From NCBI GenBank assembly GCA_022844205.1, contig JALHMF010000004.1, positions 116,979 through 180,978 of the forward strand: DNA of 64,000 bases, read 5' to 3'. This stretch comes from Xanthobacteraceae bacterium (GTDB taxonomy: Bacteria > Pseudomonadota > Alphaproteobacteria > Rhizobiales > Xanthobacteraceae). Positions within the stretch are counted from its first letter, which is position 1. Each line of letters starts with the position of its first letter. Below, piece after piece: positions 1 to 8,075 of the stretch. A program made the translations under genes and the position numbers. Below the pieces are notes generated by a model that searched no databases, was not told the origin of the DNA, and saw nothing but the letters and a program-made list of their open reading frames with translations.

Positions 1-235
1 TGCCACGATAATGTTTCCCGACATACGGGCATTCGTGGTTCGTCCATTCGAGCACGACCGTTTTGCCCCTGAAGTCGGCAAGCGACACCGGTTTCCCGTT
101 TGAATCTGTGAGCGCAAATCCGGGTGCGGGTGAACCGACATCCGCCTGCGCCGGCGCGCCATGCGATGAGGCCGCCGCGAGCATGGCCGTCATTGCGCAT
201 ATGAGGATTCCGCGGCGGTCGAGGATTCGCATCAT
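1..235 (-). CDS. Secreted thioredoxin-like (AhpC/TSA-type redoxin) protein, 3' part missing
   Basis: Only the first 78 codons lie in the window. The start is a double ATG at 230-235, preceded on the minus strand by GGAGGAACC, a strong ribosome binding site. The first ~30 residues form a signal peptide (basic MMRILDRRG, hydrophobic core, Ala-rich end APAQA). The mature part begins VGSPAPGFALTDSNGKPVSL and continues FRGKTVVLEWTNHECPYVGKH, the beta-strand, Trp and first Cys of a thioredoxin fold. The Cys-Pro-Tyr context resembles periplasmic redoxins of the AhpC/TSA group. Whether a second redox Cys is present cannot be seen. It is divergent from the pseudogene to its right. Confidence 0.8.
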   Translation of the reverse strand, partial: MMRILDRRGILICAMTAMLAAASSHGAPAQADVGSPAPGFALTDSNGKPVSLADFRGKTVVLEWTNHECPYVGKHYRG

Positions 236-378
236 GGTTCCTCCAAAAACGGACGGGCTTGGGATTTTCGCAAGCCTAGGGTGGCCGAAATTCCATGGCA
301 AATAACAGAAGCGCGAGCGGGCGGTTTCCCGTTGGGCAGCGAATAAGATAACTTTGCCGGTCTTGACCGGAGTGAAGT

Positions 379-1013
379 TTGCAGCGCGAAATCGCAATCG
401 TCGGCGGCGGAATTTGCGGGCTTTCGCTGGCGCTCAACCTGCATTCGCGCGGCATTGCTTGCCGCGATTACGAACGCGTGCCAGAAGTGAAGGAACTCGG
501 CGTCGGCATCACGCTGCTTCCCCATGCCATGCGCGAATTCACGGCGAACGACAAGTTGCTGGCGGCGACGATCCTCAACCCGCCGTTCGATCTCATGGCT
601 GAACGGGGCGGCCTGAAAAGTCTCGGCTTCGCGCGCAAGGCGATCGGTCCCTATCAGGCGAGTGCGGGGGCCGCGATGCGCGGCTGGGCGCGTGAAAACT
701 CCGCAACGCTTGTCGCCTATATCCAGGTTTACATATAGGGTCTGCGCTGGTCGTTTGAGGCGGCGAATAAAACCGAAGTGATCGCGCTGCTTGCGGAAAG
801 GATGAAACTGTCCGCCGAAATGGCAACGAACGCCTTCTCGCGACCGATCCAGCGATTGCTTATTTTGCCAAGGATGCCGCGACCGATCTCGAAGGATTCC
901 GCAACGTGTTGAAACTCCGCGCCGAGATCGAAGGGCAGTGGGGCGGCAAGCCGCCGGAGCCGGAACATTTTTTCGACCGGTCTTATTATGAGTTGGCGTT
1001 GAAGGCGTTTTGA
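379..1013 (+). pseudogene. Chimeric pseudogene: FAD monooxygenase 5' end joined to an ABC substrate-binding protein 3' end
   Basis: Reading from a TTG at 379, the first ~53 residues are a Rossmann FAD start (IAIVGGGICGLSLALNL, then ELGVGITLLPHAMREF), typical of UbiH/salicylate-hydroxylase-type monooxygenases. From about 540-560 the protein changes to a periplasmic NMT1/TauA-like substrate-binding protein (ILNPPFDLMAERGGLKSLG, then IGPYQASAGAAMRGWARENSATLVAYI). An in-frame TAG at 736-738 interrupts it. A frame change near 830-840 is then needed to reach the C-terminal remainder (DPAIAYFAKDAATDLEGFRNVLKLRAEIEGQWGG split over the frame), which ends at TGA 1011-1013. Two unrelated genes therefore appear fused by a deletion and then decayed. 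Family names are from motif recognition. Confidence 0.8.
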
Positions 1014-1017
1014 CGCC

Positions 1018-2178
1018 TTACGCCGCCGTCTCCGCGGCGATATTCTTCCGTCCCATCATGTAAGCCCGCGCATCGCTGATCGCGTCGACCGCGATCAGCT
1101 TTCCGTCTCTGCGATATTCGACGGAGAAATGCGCGCTTGCAGGGTCGCCGTTCACTTTCAGCTCGTCGTGGCCCTCGGAAAGCCCCGCACTCTGAAATTT
1201 CACGTCGTACTGGTCCGACCAGAACCAGGGGACCGGATCGTACGCGGACGGTTTGCCGAGAATGTTGTTGGCCGCCGCCTTTGCCTGATCGAAAGCGTTC
1301 TGCACGCATTCGAGACGAAGCTTCCTGCCAAAGCGCCTGCTCGGAAAACGCGCGCAGTCGCCGATCGCATAAACATCCGGATCGTTGGTCCGCTGGAATT
1401 CGTCCACCGCGATGCCATTTTCGCAGACGATGCCGGAGGCGAGGGCGAGATCAACATTGGGCACCGCACCCGTCGCGTTCAGCACGAGGTCGGCGGCGAT
1501 GGCCTCGCCGTTCGTTATCCAGACGAGGCAGTTTTCATTTCCCTGCTCGATCGATCGCAGCCGCCAGGAAAGCCGGATATCGACACCGTGCCCGCGATGC
1601 AGGCGCTCGTAAAATTCCGAAACGGGCTGCGAGGTGACGCGTTTCAGGAGCCGGTCCTCCGCCTCGATGATCGTCACTTCGCGGCCTTCCTTGCGCATGA
1701 CCGCGGCGGTCTCCAGCCCGATATAGCCGCCGCCGACAATCGCAATGTGTTTTGCCGCATCGGTCGCCGCCCGCAGCCGCTTCACATCATCGATCGAGCG
1801 CAGCGGATAGACGCAAGGGAGTTTCATGCCGGGGATCACCGGCACCCGCGCGGTGGTGCCGGTCGCGAGCACCAGCGTTTCGTAGGCGAGCGTGCGGCCG
1901 TCAGACATCGATACGCTTTTCCGGTCGCGGTCGATTTTCTCCGCCGCAATCCCAAGCAGGAATTCGATGCTCTGATCCCGCCAGAAATTCTCCGGCCGGA
2001 GCAGGAGCTTCGCTTCATTCGTCTTGCCGGAAAAATAATCCTTGGAGAGCGGCGGCCGCTGATAGGGAAGATAGGGCTCGTCGCCCACAATCTTGATCGA
2101 GTCAGCATATCCACCGGCGCGCAGCGTCACCGCCAATTCCGCCGCCGCCTGTCCGGCGCCGATAACAACGATGCTCAT
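1018..2178 (-). CDS. FAD-dependent ferredoxin/rubredoxin reductase-like NAD(P)H oxidoreductase
   Basis: A 386-residue pyridine-nucleotide-disulfide-type flavoprotein without the redox disulfide. The FAD-binding dinucleotide fold is at residues 3-16 (VVIGAGQAAAEL), the NAD(P)H fold at about 145-160 (IAIVGGGYIGLETA), and the second FAD contact near 270 (DVYAIGDCARF). The RPPLSKDYF segment at 41-49 and a C-terminal reductase domain with the WFWSDQYD motif match the putidaredoxin/rhodocoxin reductase group (CamA/ThcD-like), usually about 400 residues. These pass electrons from NAD(P)H to a ferredoxin serving a P450 or dioxygenase, but no such partner is in the window. It lies 31 bp downstream of the nitroreductase on the same strand, so co-transcription is likely. 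Confidence 0.87.
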   Translation of the reverse strand: MSIVVIGAGQAAAELAVTLRAGGYADSIKIVGDEPYLPYQRPPLSKDYFSGKTNEAKLLLRPENFWRDQSIEFLLGIAAEKIDRDRKSVSMSDGRTLAYETLVLATGTTARVPVIPGMKLPCVYPLRSIDDVKRLRAATDAAKHIAIVGGGYIGLETAAVMRKEGREVTIIEAEDRLLKRVTSQPVSEFYERLHRGHGVDIRLSWRLRSIEQGNENCLVWITNGEAIAADLVLNATGAVPNVDLALASGIVCENGIAVDEFQRTNDPDVYAIGDCARFPSRRFGRKLRLECVQNAFDQAKAAANNILGKPSAYDPVPWFWSDQYDVKFQSAGLSEGHDELKVNGDPASAHFSVEYRRDGKLIAVDAISDARAYMMGRKNIAAETAA

Positions 2179-2209
2179 GGCTTGCGGCCTGATCCCATGC
2201 CCGTGCCGG

Positions 2210-2947
2210 TTAATCTACCTTCGACTCATCCTTGTACATGACCTTGTGCCGGGTTTCCTCGACCCAGCGGTCAATGTCGGCGATGCTCATGTAATTCTTC
2301 CGATCGAATTTCTCCCAGCTCATGATCTGCGGGAGAGTCTTCTTCCAGCGCTTGTAGGGCGGCTTCGCGGGCTTGCCGAAACACATGATGTCGATGACGG
2401 CGAGATCGTTCGGCACGCCAAGCAGCGGCTTCATCGCGGACTGGGCGTCGTCTTGGCCGATCGCCGTCACCCACCAGACTTGATAGCCGAGTGCGGCGGC
2501 GGCAAGATGCGCCGACATGGTGGCTGCGGCGACGCTTTGCAGGAGGATGCGCTCCGCGTTCTGCTGGTAGAGCTTGTCGAGGTCGGAGCCGTCGAGCAAA
2601 ACGGGAAACGCCCGCACGAAACGAAAATCCGCCACCACCACGACGAAGCCCGGTGCCGTTTCCAGTCCGCGATAGTTGGGTGTCGGAAATTTCATCTTCA
2701 GCTTGGCGCGTTTGCGCGCTTCTTCCACGAAATAATCGGCGATCTTTTTCTTCACGCTTGGGTCCGTGACAACAATGAAATGCCAGGGCTGCGCGTTCGC
2801 GCCGGAAGGCCCGTGGCGCGCGGCCTCCAGCACCATCTCGATATGCTCGCGCGGCACCGGTTGCGCGGGATCGAACTGGCGTGTCGTCATGCGGTTTCGC
2901 ACGACCTCCATCAGGGCGTTGTAGCGGTCGAGGTCTTGCGTTCCCAT
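2210..2947 (-). CDS. Nitroreductase-family FMN oxidoreductase
   Basis: A 245-residue protein with the nitroreductase signature VRNRMTTRQFDPAQPVP (residues 16-32, the FMN phosphate-binding Arg pair) and ARHGPSGANAQPWHFIVV (about 43-60). A long mid-section contains VAAATMSAHLAAAALGYQVWW, typical of the dimer helices. The ATG at 2945-2947 is preceded by GAGGAAATCCC. It probably reduces a nitro compound, quinone or enone with NAD(P)H via FMN; the substrate is unknown. It is the first gene of a two-gene minus-strand unit with the flavoprotein reductase downstream, and is divergent from the AI-2E permease gene. Confidence 0.87.
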   Translation of the reverse strand: MGTQDLDRYNALMEVVRNRMTTRQFDPAQPVPREHIEMVLEAARHGPSGANAQPWHFIVVTDPSVKKKIADYFVEEARKRAKLKMKFPTPNYRGLETAPGFVVVVADFRFVRAFPVLLDGSDLDKLYQQNAERILLQSVAAATMSAHLAAAALGYQVWWVTAIGQDDAQSAMKPLLGVPNDLAVIDIMCFGKPAKPPYKRWKKTLPQIMSWEKFDRKNYMSIADIDRWVEETRHKVMYKDESKVD

Positions 2948-3097
2948 GGGATTTCCTCACGGCGATTGGCGGCAGGTTTACGCGAAGCATATCGCCCAAC
3001 CGCCATTTCGGAAGGTTGCAGGGAACAATTTTCAGCGAGCCGCGTTCTTGGCGTTGGCGTCCGCATGGCGGCGCCGTTTCCCAGACGGGGGGCAGGG

Positions 3098-4294
3098 ATG
3101 GACGCCCGCGTACAAAAGAAGCCAGCCCCGACTCCGAGGACTGCGCCGCCGAAAGTGGTCGCGGCCACCCAACCCGTTGTTCCTCCCGAAAACACCGCCA
3201 ATCAAAGCCGCTGGAGCCGTTACTGGCTTGGCGTCGAGGACGCCAATCCGCTGGCCGATGCCGAGGCGTTCTGGCGGGCCATCGCCCGCGCCGCCACCAT
3301 TGGCATATTCGCCATCGCCTTGCTCGCGGTCATGCACTATGCGCGGCCGATCCTGTTGCCGGTGGTTCTGGCGCTTACGATCGGGATCGCGCTCACGCCA
3401 CTCTCCAACCGCGCTAAAAGTTACGGCCTCCCGCCAGCCATCTCGGCGGTGTTTCTAGTTGCCGGGCTGCTTGCCGTGATCTCCGTGGTCGTCGTGCTGT
3501 TGTCGGACGCCGTTCGAGACTGGATCGAGCGGGCGCCCGAACTGATCGCCGTTCTGAAACAGCGTCTTCAGCTCTTTGACCGTCCGCTGGCCGCGCTCAA
3601 CGCATTGCGTGAATCGATCGCCGGCCCCGGCGAAGCTTCTGCTCCGTTCCGGTTCGACCTCAATACTTCGATCCTGCAGCCTGTGTTGATGCTGCTGACG
3701 CCAGCGGTCGGCCAGATCATCATTTTCATCGGCACGTTGATTTTCTTCCTCGCCGATCCGAACAGCCTGAAGGAATATGTCGTGATGTTCGGGCAGGACC
3801 GGGACACGCGCCTGCGCTCGCTGCGCATCGTGAAGGATATCGAACGCAATCTGGTCGGCCATTTCGGCGTGGTCACCGCTGTGAATCTTTGCCTTGGCTT
3901 GTCGCTGGCCATTGCAACCTGGGTGATCGGTCTTGCCAATCCGCTGGTATGGGGCGTGATGGCGGCCGTGCTGAACTATGTACCCTATATCGGCGCGGCA
4001 ATGGTGATCGCGGCGCTGTTCGCGGTCGGGCTAATGTCGTTCGACACGCTGACCCACGCGCTGCTTGCGCCCGGATTCTACCTTGTGCTCGCGACCATCG
4101 AGGGCCAGTTCATTATGCCCAGCATTCTGGGACGCCGGCTGACCATGAATCCGCTCACCATCTTCGTGGCGATTGCTTTCTGGGGCTGGCTGTGGGGCGC
4201 GTTAGGCGCTCTGCTGGCGGTACCGCTGCTGATCGTAGGCATGGTGTTCATCAAGCACATCTTCCCGAAGAACGACGTGAAATTACCGGGCTAA
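3098..4294 (+). CDS. AI-2E family (PerM/TqsA-like) transporter
   Basis: About 398 residues from the ATG at 3098, chosen because GGGGGGCAGGG stands just upstream; an ATG at 3065 is in frame but less well placed. A Pro/Ala-rich cytoplasmic N-terminus of about 65 residues is followed by hydrophobic segments (IGIFAIALLAVMHYARPILLPVVLALTIGIALTPL; AISAVFLVAGLLAVISVVVVLL), a soluble loop rich in charged residues, and a further run of membrane helices ending LGALLAVPLLIVGMVFIKHIF. This order and the PYIGAAMVIAALFAVG segment match the PF01594 permease family (about 350 residues). Members have been linked to autoinducer-2 export or ion exchange, so the substrate is not settled. Confidence 0.86.
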   Translation: MDARVQKKPAPTPRTAPPKVVAATQPVVPPENTANQSRWSRYWLGVEDANPLADAEAFWRAIARAATIGIFAIALLAVMHYARPILLPVVLALTIGIALTPLSNRAKSYGLPPAISAVFLVAGLLAVISVVVVLLSDAVRDWIERAPELIAVLKQRLQLFDRPLAALNALRESIAGPGEASAPFRFDLNTSILQPVLMLLTPAVGQIIIFIGTLIFFLADPNSLKEYVVMFGQDRDTRLRSLRIVKDIERNLVGHFGVVTAVNLCLGLSLAIATWVIGLANPLVWGVMAAVLNYVPYIGAAMVIAALFAVGLMSFDTLTHALLAPGFYLVLATIEGQFIMPSILGRRLTMNPLTIFVAIAFWGWLWGALGALLAVPLLIVGMVFIKHIFPKNDVKLPG

Positions 4295-4369
4295 CGCGGG
4301 GCTAACGGCGGAACTTCTATATGCAACGCGCGTTGTTTCGCTGAACTTCTCACACGCAAGGGGATCACC

Positions 4370-4738
4370 ATGTCTGAACTCAACAAAACGTCCGGCAACG
4401 GCGGAAGCACCAAGGCAGCGGCCGCGGACGTCGAGAAAGAACTCACCCAGCTCAAGGACGACGTCTCCCAGCTCACGCAGTCGATGTCGAACCTGCTTTC
4501 GGCGGGCGGCAATGAAGCCATGAAACGCGCGCGCTATGAAGCGACCCGCGTCAAGAAAAAGTTCGACGGCGCCGTCTCCGAAGCCGGTGCGGTCGCGAGC
4601 GAAGCAACCGATGCCATGCGCGAAGTGCGCGACGGCCTCGCCGATGCGATCGAGGAGTCCGTGTACAAGCGGCCTTTCACCACGCTCGGCATGACGCTCG
4701 CTCTTGGTTTCGTCGTCGGTGCGCTTTGGCGCAAGTAA
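4370..4738 (+). CDS. DUF883 (ElaB/YqjD/CsbD-like) membrane-anchored protein
   Basis: A 122-residue protein with a long charged, probably coiled-coil region (ADVEKELTQLKDDVSQLTQSMSNLL; YEATRVKKKFDGAVSEAGAVASEATDAMREVRDGL) and a single C-terminal membrane helix (PFTTLGMTLALGFVVGALWRK). This matches the ElaB/YqjD family, whose E. coli members sit in the inner membrane by a C-terminal anchor and bind ribosomes in stationary phase. Whether this homologue does the same is inference. A ribosome binding site AAGGGGATCACC precedes the ATG. The next gene, 22 bases downstream, is a YqjE-like protein, reproducing the yqjD-yqjE pairing. Confidence 0.85.
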   Translation: MSELNKTSGNGGSTKAAAADVEKELTQLKDDVSQLTQSMSNLLSAGGNEAMKRARYEATRVKKKFDGAVSEAGAVASEATDAMREVRDGLADAIEESVYKRPFTTLGMTLALGFVVGALWRK

Positions 4739-4760
4739 GTCGAATTGGGGAGGGCTGACC

Positions 4761-5249
4761 ATGATCGCCCCGTTCATCGACGACCTGAAATCGAAGGTCG
4801 ATGCCACGCTTCGCTCCATTGTGTTTGGAGCCGTGATGGCGGCGGCAATCAGTGCCGCCGCTGTTTGCGGCGCCGTGGTTCTGTTCATGTGGATGAGCCA
4901 GACTTACGGCGTGATGCAGGCATGGTCGGTACTCGGCGCGCTGTTCTTCGGGATCGCGCTGGTTGCCTTGATTGCCATGTCGGCGTCCCGCGGACGTGCA
5001 AGGCGGCGTATGTTGGTGGAGCGCGCGATGGCGGCAGAGCAGTCGGCGAAATCGCCGAGCTTTTTGCATGATCCATCCGCGTTGCTGAAGGATCCGGCGA
5101 TGTTGCTCACCGGCCTGCAGATCATACGCATGATCGGAATCCGCCGGCTGTTTCCGCTGCTGCTCGTAGGCGGTGTTGCGGCGGGCTTCCTGCTCACCCG
5201 CGGTGAAAGCAGCGGGACGGCGGAAGATTTCCCGGCGCCGGCTGAATAA
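4761..5249 (+). CDS. YqjE-like / phage-holin-superfamily membrane protein
   Basis: 162 residues from the ATG at 4761, preceded by GGGGAGGGCTGACC. Two adjacent membrane helices occupy residues 20-45 (SIVFGAVMAAAISAAAVCGAVVLFMWM) and about 52-73 (MQAWSVLGALFFGIALVALIAMSA). A basic RGRARRRM stretch and a soluble segment follow, then a third helix near 133-150 (LFPLLLVGGVAAGFLL). The two-helix N-terminus fits the Actinobacterial-holin-X/YqjE family. Its pairing with the DUF883 gene suggests a joint envelope or stress role. It ends just before a strong terminator hairpin. Confidence 0.75.
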   Translation: MIAPFIDDLKSKVDATLRSIVFGAVMAAAISAAAVCGAVVLFMWMSQTYGVMQAWSVLGALFFGIALVALIAMSASRGRARRRMLVERAMAAEQSAKSPSFLHDPSALLKDPAMLLTGLQIIRMIGIRRLFPLLLVGGVAAGFLLTRGESSGTAEDFPAPAE

Positions 5250-5275
5250 TCGCATCATCGACAACTCAAAATAAA

Positions 5276-5304
5276 ACCGGTGGCCAATGGCCGCCGGTTT
5301 TTTT
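5276..5304 (+). terminator. Rho-independent terminator after the DUF883/YqjE-like pair
   Basis: A 10-bp stem ACCGGTGGCC / GGCCGCCGGT (one G-T wobble) with an AAT loop is followed by a run of seven T. It lies 27 bases after the yqjE-like stop codon. It may also act on the convergent oxygenase gene, because A-rich sequence precedes it on the other strand. Confidence 0.88.
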
Positions 5305-5315
5305 ATTCGTTGCGA

Positions 5316-6095
5316 TCAATGCCGCGTCAGGTTTTTTGCCCGGTCCAGCACGTAATTGCCGGCCCGCTTGGCGCGATTGCGCAGCTTCCGCAGGGGCGTG
5401 TGATCCACGAAATAGGTGAGCAGGATCGAATCCCGCGTATCGACTGTGTCATCCACCGGGTCCGCGGAGTGCCAGGAGTCGTCGGAGACGGCGAACGCAT
5501 AGCCCGTGTTGGGGGCAAAGCGCATTTGCGTGTCGCGCGTGAGCTTTCCGTCGCTTCCCCGGCCATGGAAGATCGTGCCGATATTGGTGTGCGCCTCGTC
5601 CCTCGGCAAATAAAGCTGAACGGTGATGCCCTTCCAGTGGGTGTCGGTGTGTGGACGAATTTTGTAGCCCGGAATGTCGCGCGTCAGGATCGGAATCGGG
5701 TACATGCCGACCTTGTTGAAATTCTTGCCGAACCGCTTTTCCAGCACCGGCGCAAGCTTCCGCTTGAAGGCCTCACGAACCTTGGCTGAGCAAAGCGCCT
5801 TTCCCACCACAGCCCAGACCTTGCGTTTCTCGGCCGGAAGATTGCGGATGTATTCCGGGAACAGATCCATCTTGACGCGCGTGGACGATCCGTCCGCGCG
5901 AATATTGCTGCCGCCGCGGCCGGGGAGCGCGCGATAGTCGCTCGCCTGCGGCATGGACTTCAGCATTTCCTGATAAATGTCGGGCGGGAAAATTCCCTGG
6001 AAGGTCAGGTGCAGGAACGGCTTTTCGGCGCGGGGGGCGGCGTCGATGGCATTCGCGACATGATCGATTACCCGCTCGATACCCTGCTTGTCCAT
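5316..6095 (-). CDS. 2-oxoglutarate/Fe(II)-dependent oxygenase-like protein
   Basis: 259 residues from the ATG at 6093-6095, chosen over upstream in-frame codons because AGGTGTGAA stands before it. A double-stranded beta-helix core is indicated by RPHTDTHWKGITVQLYLP (the HxD iron ligands), WHSADPVDD (the distal His ligand) and DTRDSILLTYFVDH (the Arg that would bind 2-oxoglutarate). The N-terminal part (FLHLTFQGIFPPDIYQEMLKSMP) resembles the lead-in of bacterial 2OG oxygenases found near sugar-modification genes. The substrate is unknown. It is convergent with the yqjE-like gene and divergent from ppx/gppA. Confidence 0.78.
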   Translation of the reverse strand: MDKQGIERVIDHVANAIDAAPRAEKPFLHLTFQGIFPPDIYQEMLKSMPQASDYRALPGRGGSNIRADGSSTRVKMDLFPEYIRNLPAEKRKVWAVVGKALCSAKVREAFKRKLAPVLEKRFGKNFNKVGMYPIPILTRDIPGYKIRPHTDTHWKGITVQLYLPRDEAHTNIGTIFHGRGSDGKLTRDTQMRFAPNTGYAFAVSDDSWHSADPVDDTVDTRDSILLTYFVDHTPLRKLRNRAKRAGNYVLDRAKNLTRH

Positions 6096-6287
6096 TTCAC
6101 ACCTAGGCTTCCTCAGAGGTGAAACGAATAAAAAAAATGCCGGTTTTAGGCAAGTGCGGCCTCTGCGCACGCTGAAAGTTGCACCTCCGGGGAATGACGC
6201 TAAACTGGCTCCAACTGAGAACAACAGATGACCGGTCCGATCGTTGAGCGCGCCTTTCGCGTTCCGGCCTTCCGGGAAAGGGTCGCA

Positions 6288-7400
6288 ATGGCGGACAATC
6301 GCGCTCCTGGCGCGGACGGTCCGCGCGGGCCTGTACCGCCGAGACGCCGTCGTAGAAGGCGCTCGCGTGGTCCCTGGCGCCGCGGGCCGATGCAGACGGC
6401 GGGCTACGCGCCGCAGGATACCTATTACGCGGCCCTCGACCTCGGCACCAACAACTGCCGGCTGCTGGTTGCGAGCCCGACCCAGGATTCCTTCCGAGTC
6501 GTCGATGCTTTTTCCCGGATTGTGCGGCTGGGCGAGGGACTTTCCTCATCCGGCGTGCTCTCCGATGCCGCGATGGCGCGTGCGGTCGGCGCGCTGAAAG
6601 TCTGTGCCGCCAAGATCGCCTCCCGCCGCGGCAAGCCGGTGCGCACGCGCCTGATTGCAACCGAAGCCTGCCGTGTGGCGGGCAACGGATCGGAGTTTCT
6701 CGAAAAAGTCCGGAGTGAAACCGGCCTGCAACTCGAAATCATCAATCGTGGAACCGAAGCGAAGCTGGCGGCGCACGGCTGTGCGTCGCTGCTGGATGTC
6801 GATTCGGCGGGTGCCGTACTGTTCGACATCGGCGGGGGTTCCTCTGAACTCGCCTGGCTTGGCAAGGCGGGGGTGGTGGATCGCGGCCCGCCGCTTGCGG
6901 ATGTGAAGGAGTGGACTTCTCTCCCGATGGGCGTCGTGACGCTCGCGGAAAAATACGGCGGCAAGGATGTCACGGCCCAGGTGTTCGCCGCGATGGTGGA
7001 CGAGGCGCTGCCGCTCGTGAAAGCCTTTGCGTCGAAGGCCGGTGCATCCGGTGCCGGTGGCATCCATTTGCTCGGCACGTCGGGCACCGTAACCACGGTA
7101 GCCGGCCTGCACCTGAAGCTGCCGCGTTACGATCGGCAGAAAGTGGACGGGATCTGGCTCGATGCGCGTTCCGTCAACGATGTGCTCGGCTGGCTCAAGG
7201 CATCGACCTACAACGATCGAGTCGCGCATCCGTGCATCGGCATGGAGCGCGCCGATCTGGTGCTTGCCGGCTGCGCCATCCTCGAAGCGATCCGTGAGGT
7301 GTTCCCCTGCGAGCGGCTGCGCGTGGCGGATCGCGGTCTGCGCGAGGGAATGCTGATCGAACTGATGCGCGCCGACGGCGCATGGAAGCAACCGCAATGA
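6288..7400 (+). CDS. ppx: Ppx/GppA-family exopolyphosphatase / pppGpp phosphohydrolase
   Basis: 370 residues from the ATG at 6288, chosen because GGGAAAGGG stands before it. An in-frame ATG at 6228 would add 20 residues but has no clear ribosome binding site. An Arg-rich, Pro/Gly-rich N-terminal tail (PPRRRRRRRSRGPWRRG) precedes the actin-like ATPase fold: YYAALDLGTNNCRLLVA (phosphate 1), AVLFDIGGGSSELAW (phosphate 2) and LLGTSGTVTTVAGL. The length fits the short Ppx form of alphaproteobacteria, which lacks the C-terminal HD domain of E. coli Ppx. Polyphosphate or (p)ppGpp is the likely substrate. Its stop overlaps the start of rlmE (ATGA), as in related genomes. Confidence 0.88.
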   Translation: MADNRAPGADGPRGPVPPRRRRRRRSRGPWRRGPMQTAGYAPQDTYYAALDLGTNNCRLLVASPTQDSFRVVDAFSRIVRLGEGLSSSGVLSDAAMARAVGALKVCAAKIASRRGKPVRTRLIATEACRVAGNGSEFLEKVRSETGLQLEIINRGTEAKLAAHGCASLLDVDSAGAVLFDIGGGSSELAWLGKAGVVDRGPPLADVKEWTSLPMGVVTLAEKYGGKDVTAQVFAAMVDEALPLVKAFASKAGASGAGGIHLLGTSGTVTTVAGLHLKLPRYDRQKVDGIWLDARSVNDVLGWLKASTYNDRVAHPCIGMERADLVLAGCAILEAIREVFPCERLRVADRGLREGMLIELMRADGAWKQPQ

Positions 7401-8068
7401 CGAAAAAACCCGAGCGCGGCCGGACCCGGCTGAAGACCGCCAAGGGACGGACGACGTCCCAGCAAATCTGGCTGCAGCGGCAGATCAACGATCCTTATGT
7501 GAAGAAGGCGAAAAGTGCCGGCTACCGCTCGCGGGCGGCCTTCAAGCTGATCGAGATTGACGACAAATATCGCTTGCTCAAGCCGGGTATGAAGGTGCTC
7601 GACCTCGGTGCGGCACCCGGCGGCTGGAGTCAGGTCGCGGCCGAACGCATACAGGCAGTAAAAAGCAAAGGCCGCGTGGTCGCGATCGACATTCTGGACA
7701 TCGAGCCGGTGGCGGGTGTGGAATTCGCGCAGATGGATTTTCTCGACGAGGACGCGCCCGAAAAATTGCGGAAGATGCTGAAAGGTCCCGCCGACGCCGT
7801 GATCTGCGACATGGCGGCGAACGCGACCGGCCATCGCCGCACCGATCACCTGAAAATTGTGGCGCTCGTGGAAGCGGCGGCGGAATTCGCCCGCGAGGTG
7901 CTGTCGCCGAACGGATTTTTTCTTGCGAAAGTCATCCAGGGCGGCACCGAAGCAATACTGCTGGCGAATTTGAAACGCGACTTTGTGAGCGTGAAGCATG
8001 TGAAGCCGCCGGCGAGCCGTACAGGCTCATCCGAGCTGTATGTGCTGGCGACGGGATTCAGAGGTTAA
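7397..8068 (+). CDS. rlmE: 23S rRNA (uridine-2'-O)-methyltransferase RlmE (FtsJ/RrmJ)
   Basis: 223 residues from the ATG overlapping the ppx stop (ATGA at 7397-7400). The SAM site is VLDLGAAPGGWSQVAAE, and the catalytic K-D-K-E tetrad is visible in SRAAFKLIEID, VICDMAANATGHRRTDH, FFLAKVIQGG and SSELYVLATGF. The enzyme methylates U2552 in the A-loop of 23S rRNA in late 50S assembly. The basic N-terminus (TKKPERGRTRLKTAKGRTTSQQIWLQRQ) is normal for the family. Translational coupling with ppx is likely from the 4-base overlap. Confidence 0.94.
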   Translation: MTKKPERGRTRLKTAKGRTTSQQIWLQRQINDPYVKKAKSAGYRSRAAFKLIEIDDKYRLLKPGMKVLDLGAAPGGWSQVAAERIQAVKSKGRVVAIDILDIEPVAGVEFAQMDFLDEDAPEKLRKMLKGPADAVICDMAANATGHRRTDHLKIVALVEAAAEFAREVLSPNGFFLAKVIQGGTEAILLANLKRDFVSVKHVKPPASRTGSSELYVLATGFRG

Positions 8069-8075
8069 TCATTAC

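Noticed and set aside
2093-3097. Upstream extension of the AI-2E permease frame
   Set aside because: It runs opposite the nitroreductase and flavoprotein genes, and a good start with a ribosome binding site exists at 3098.
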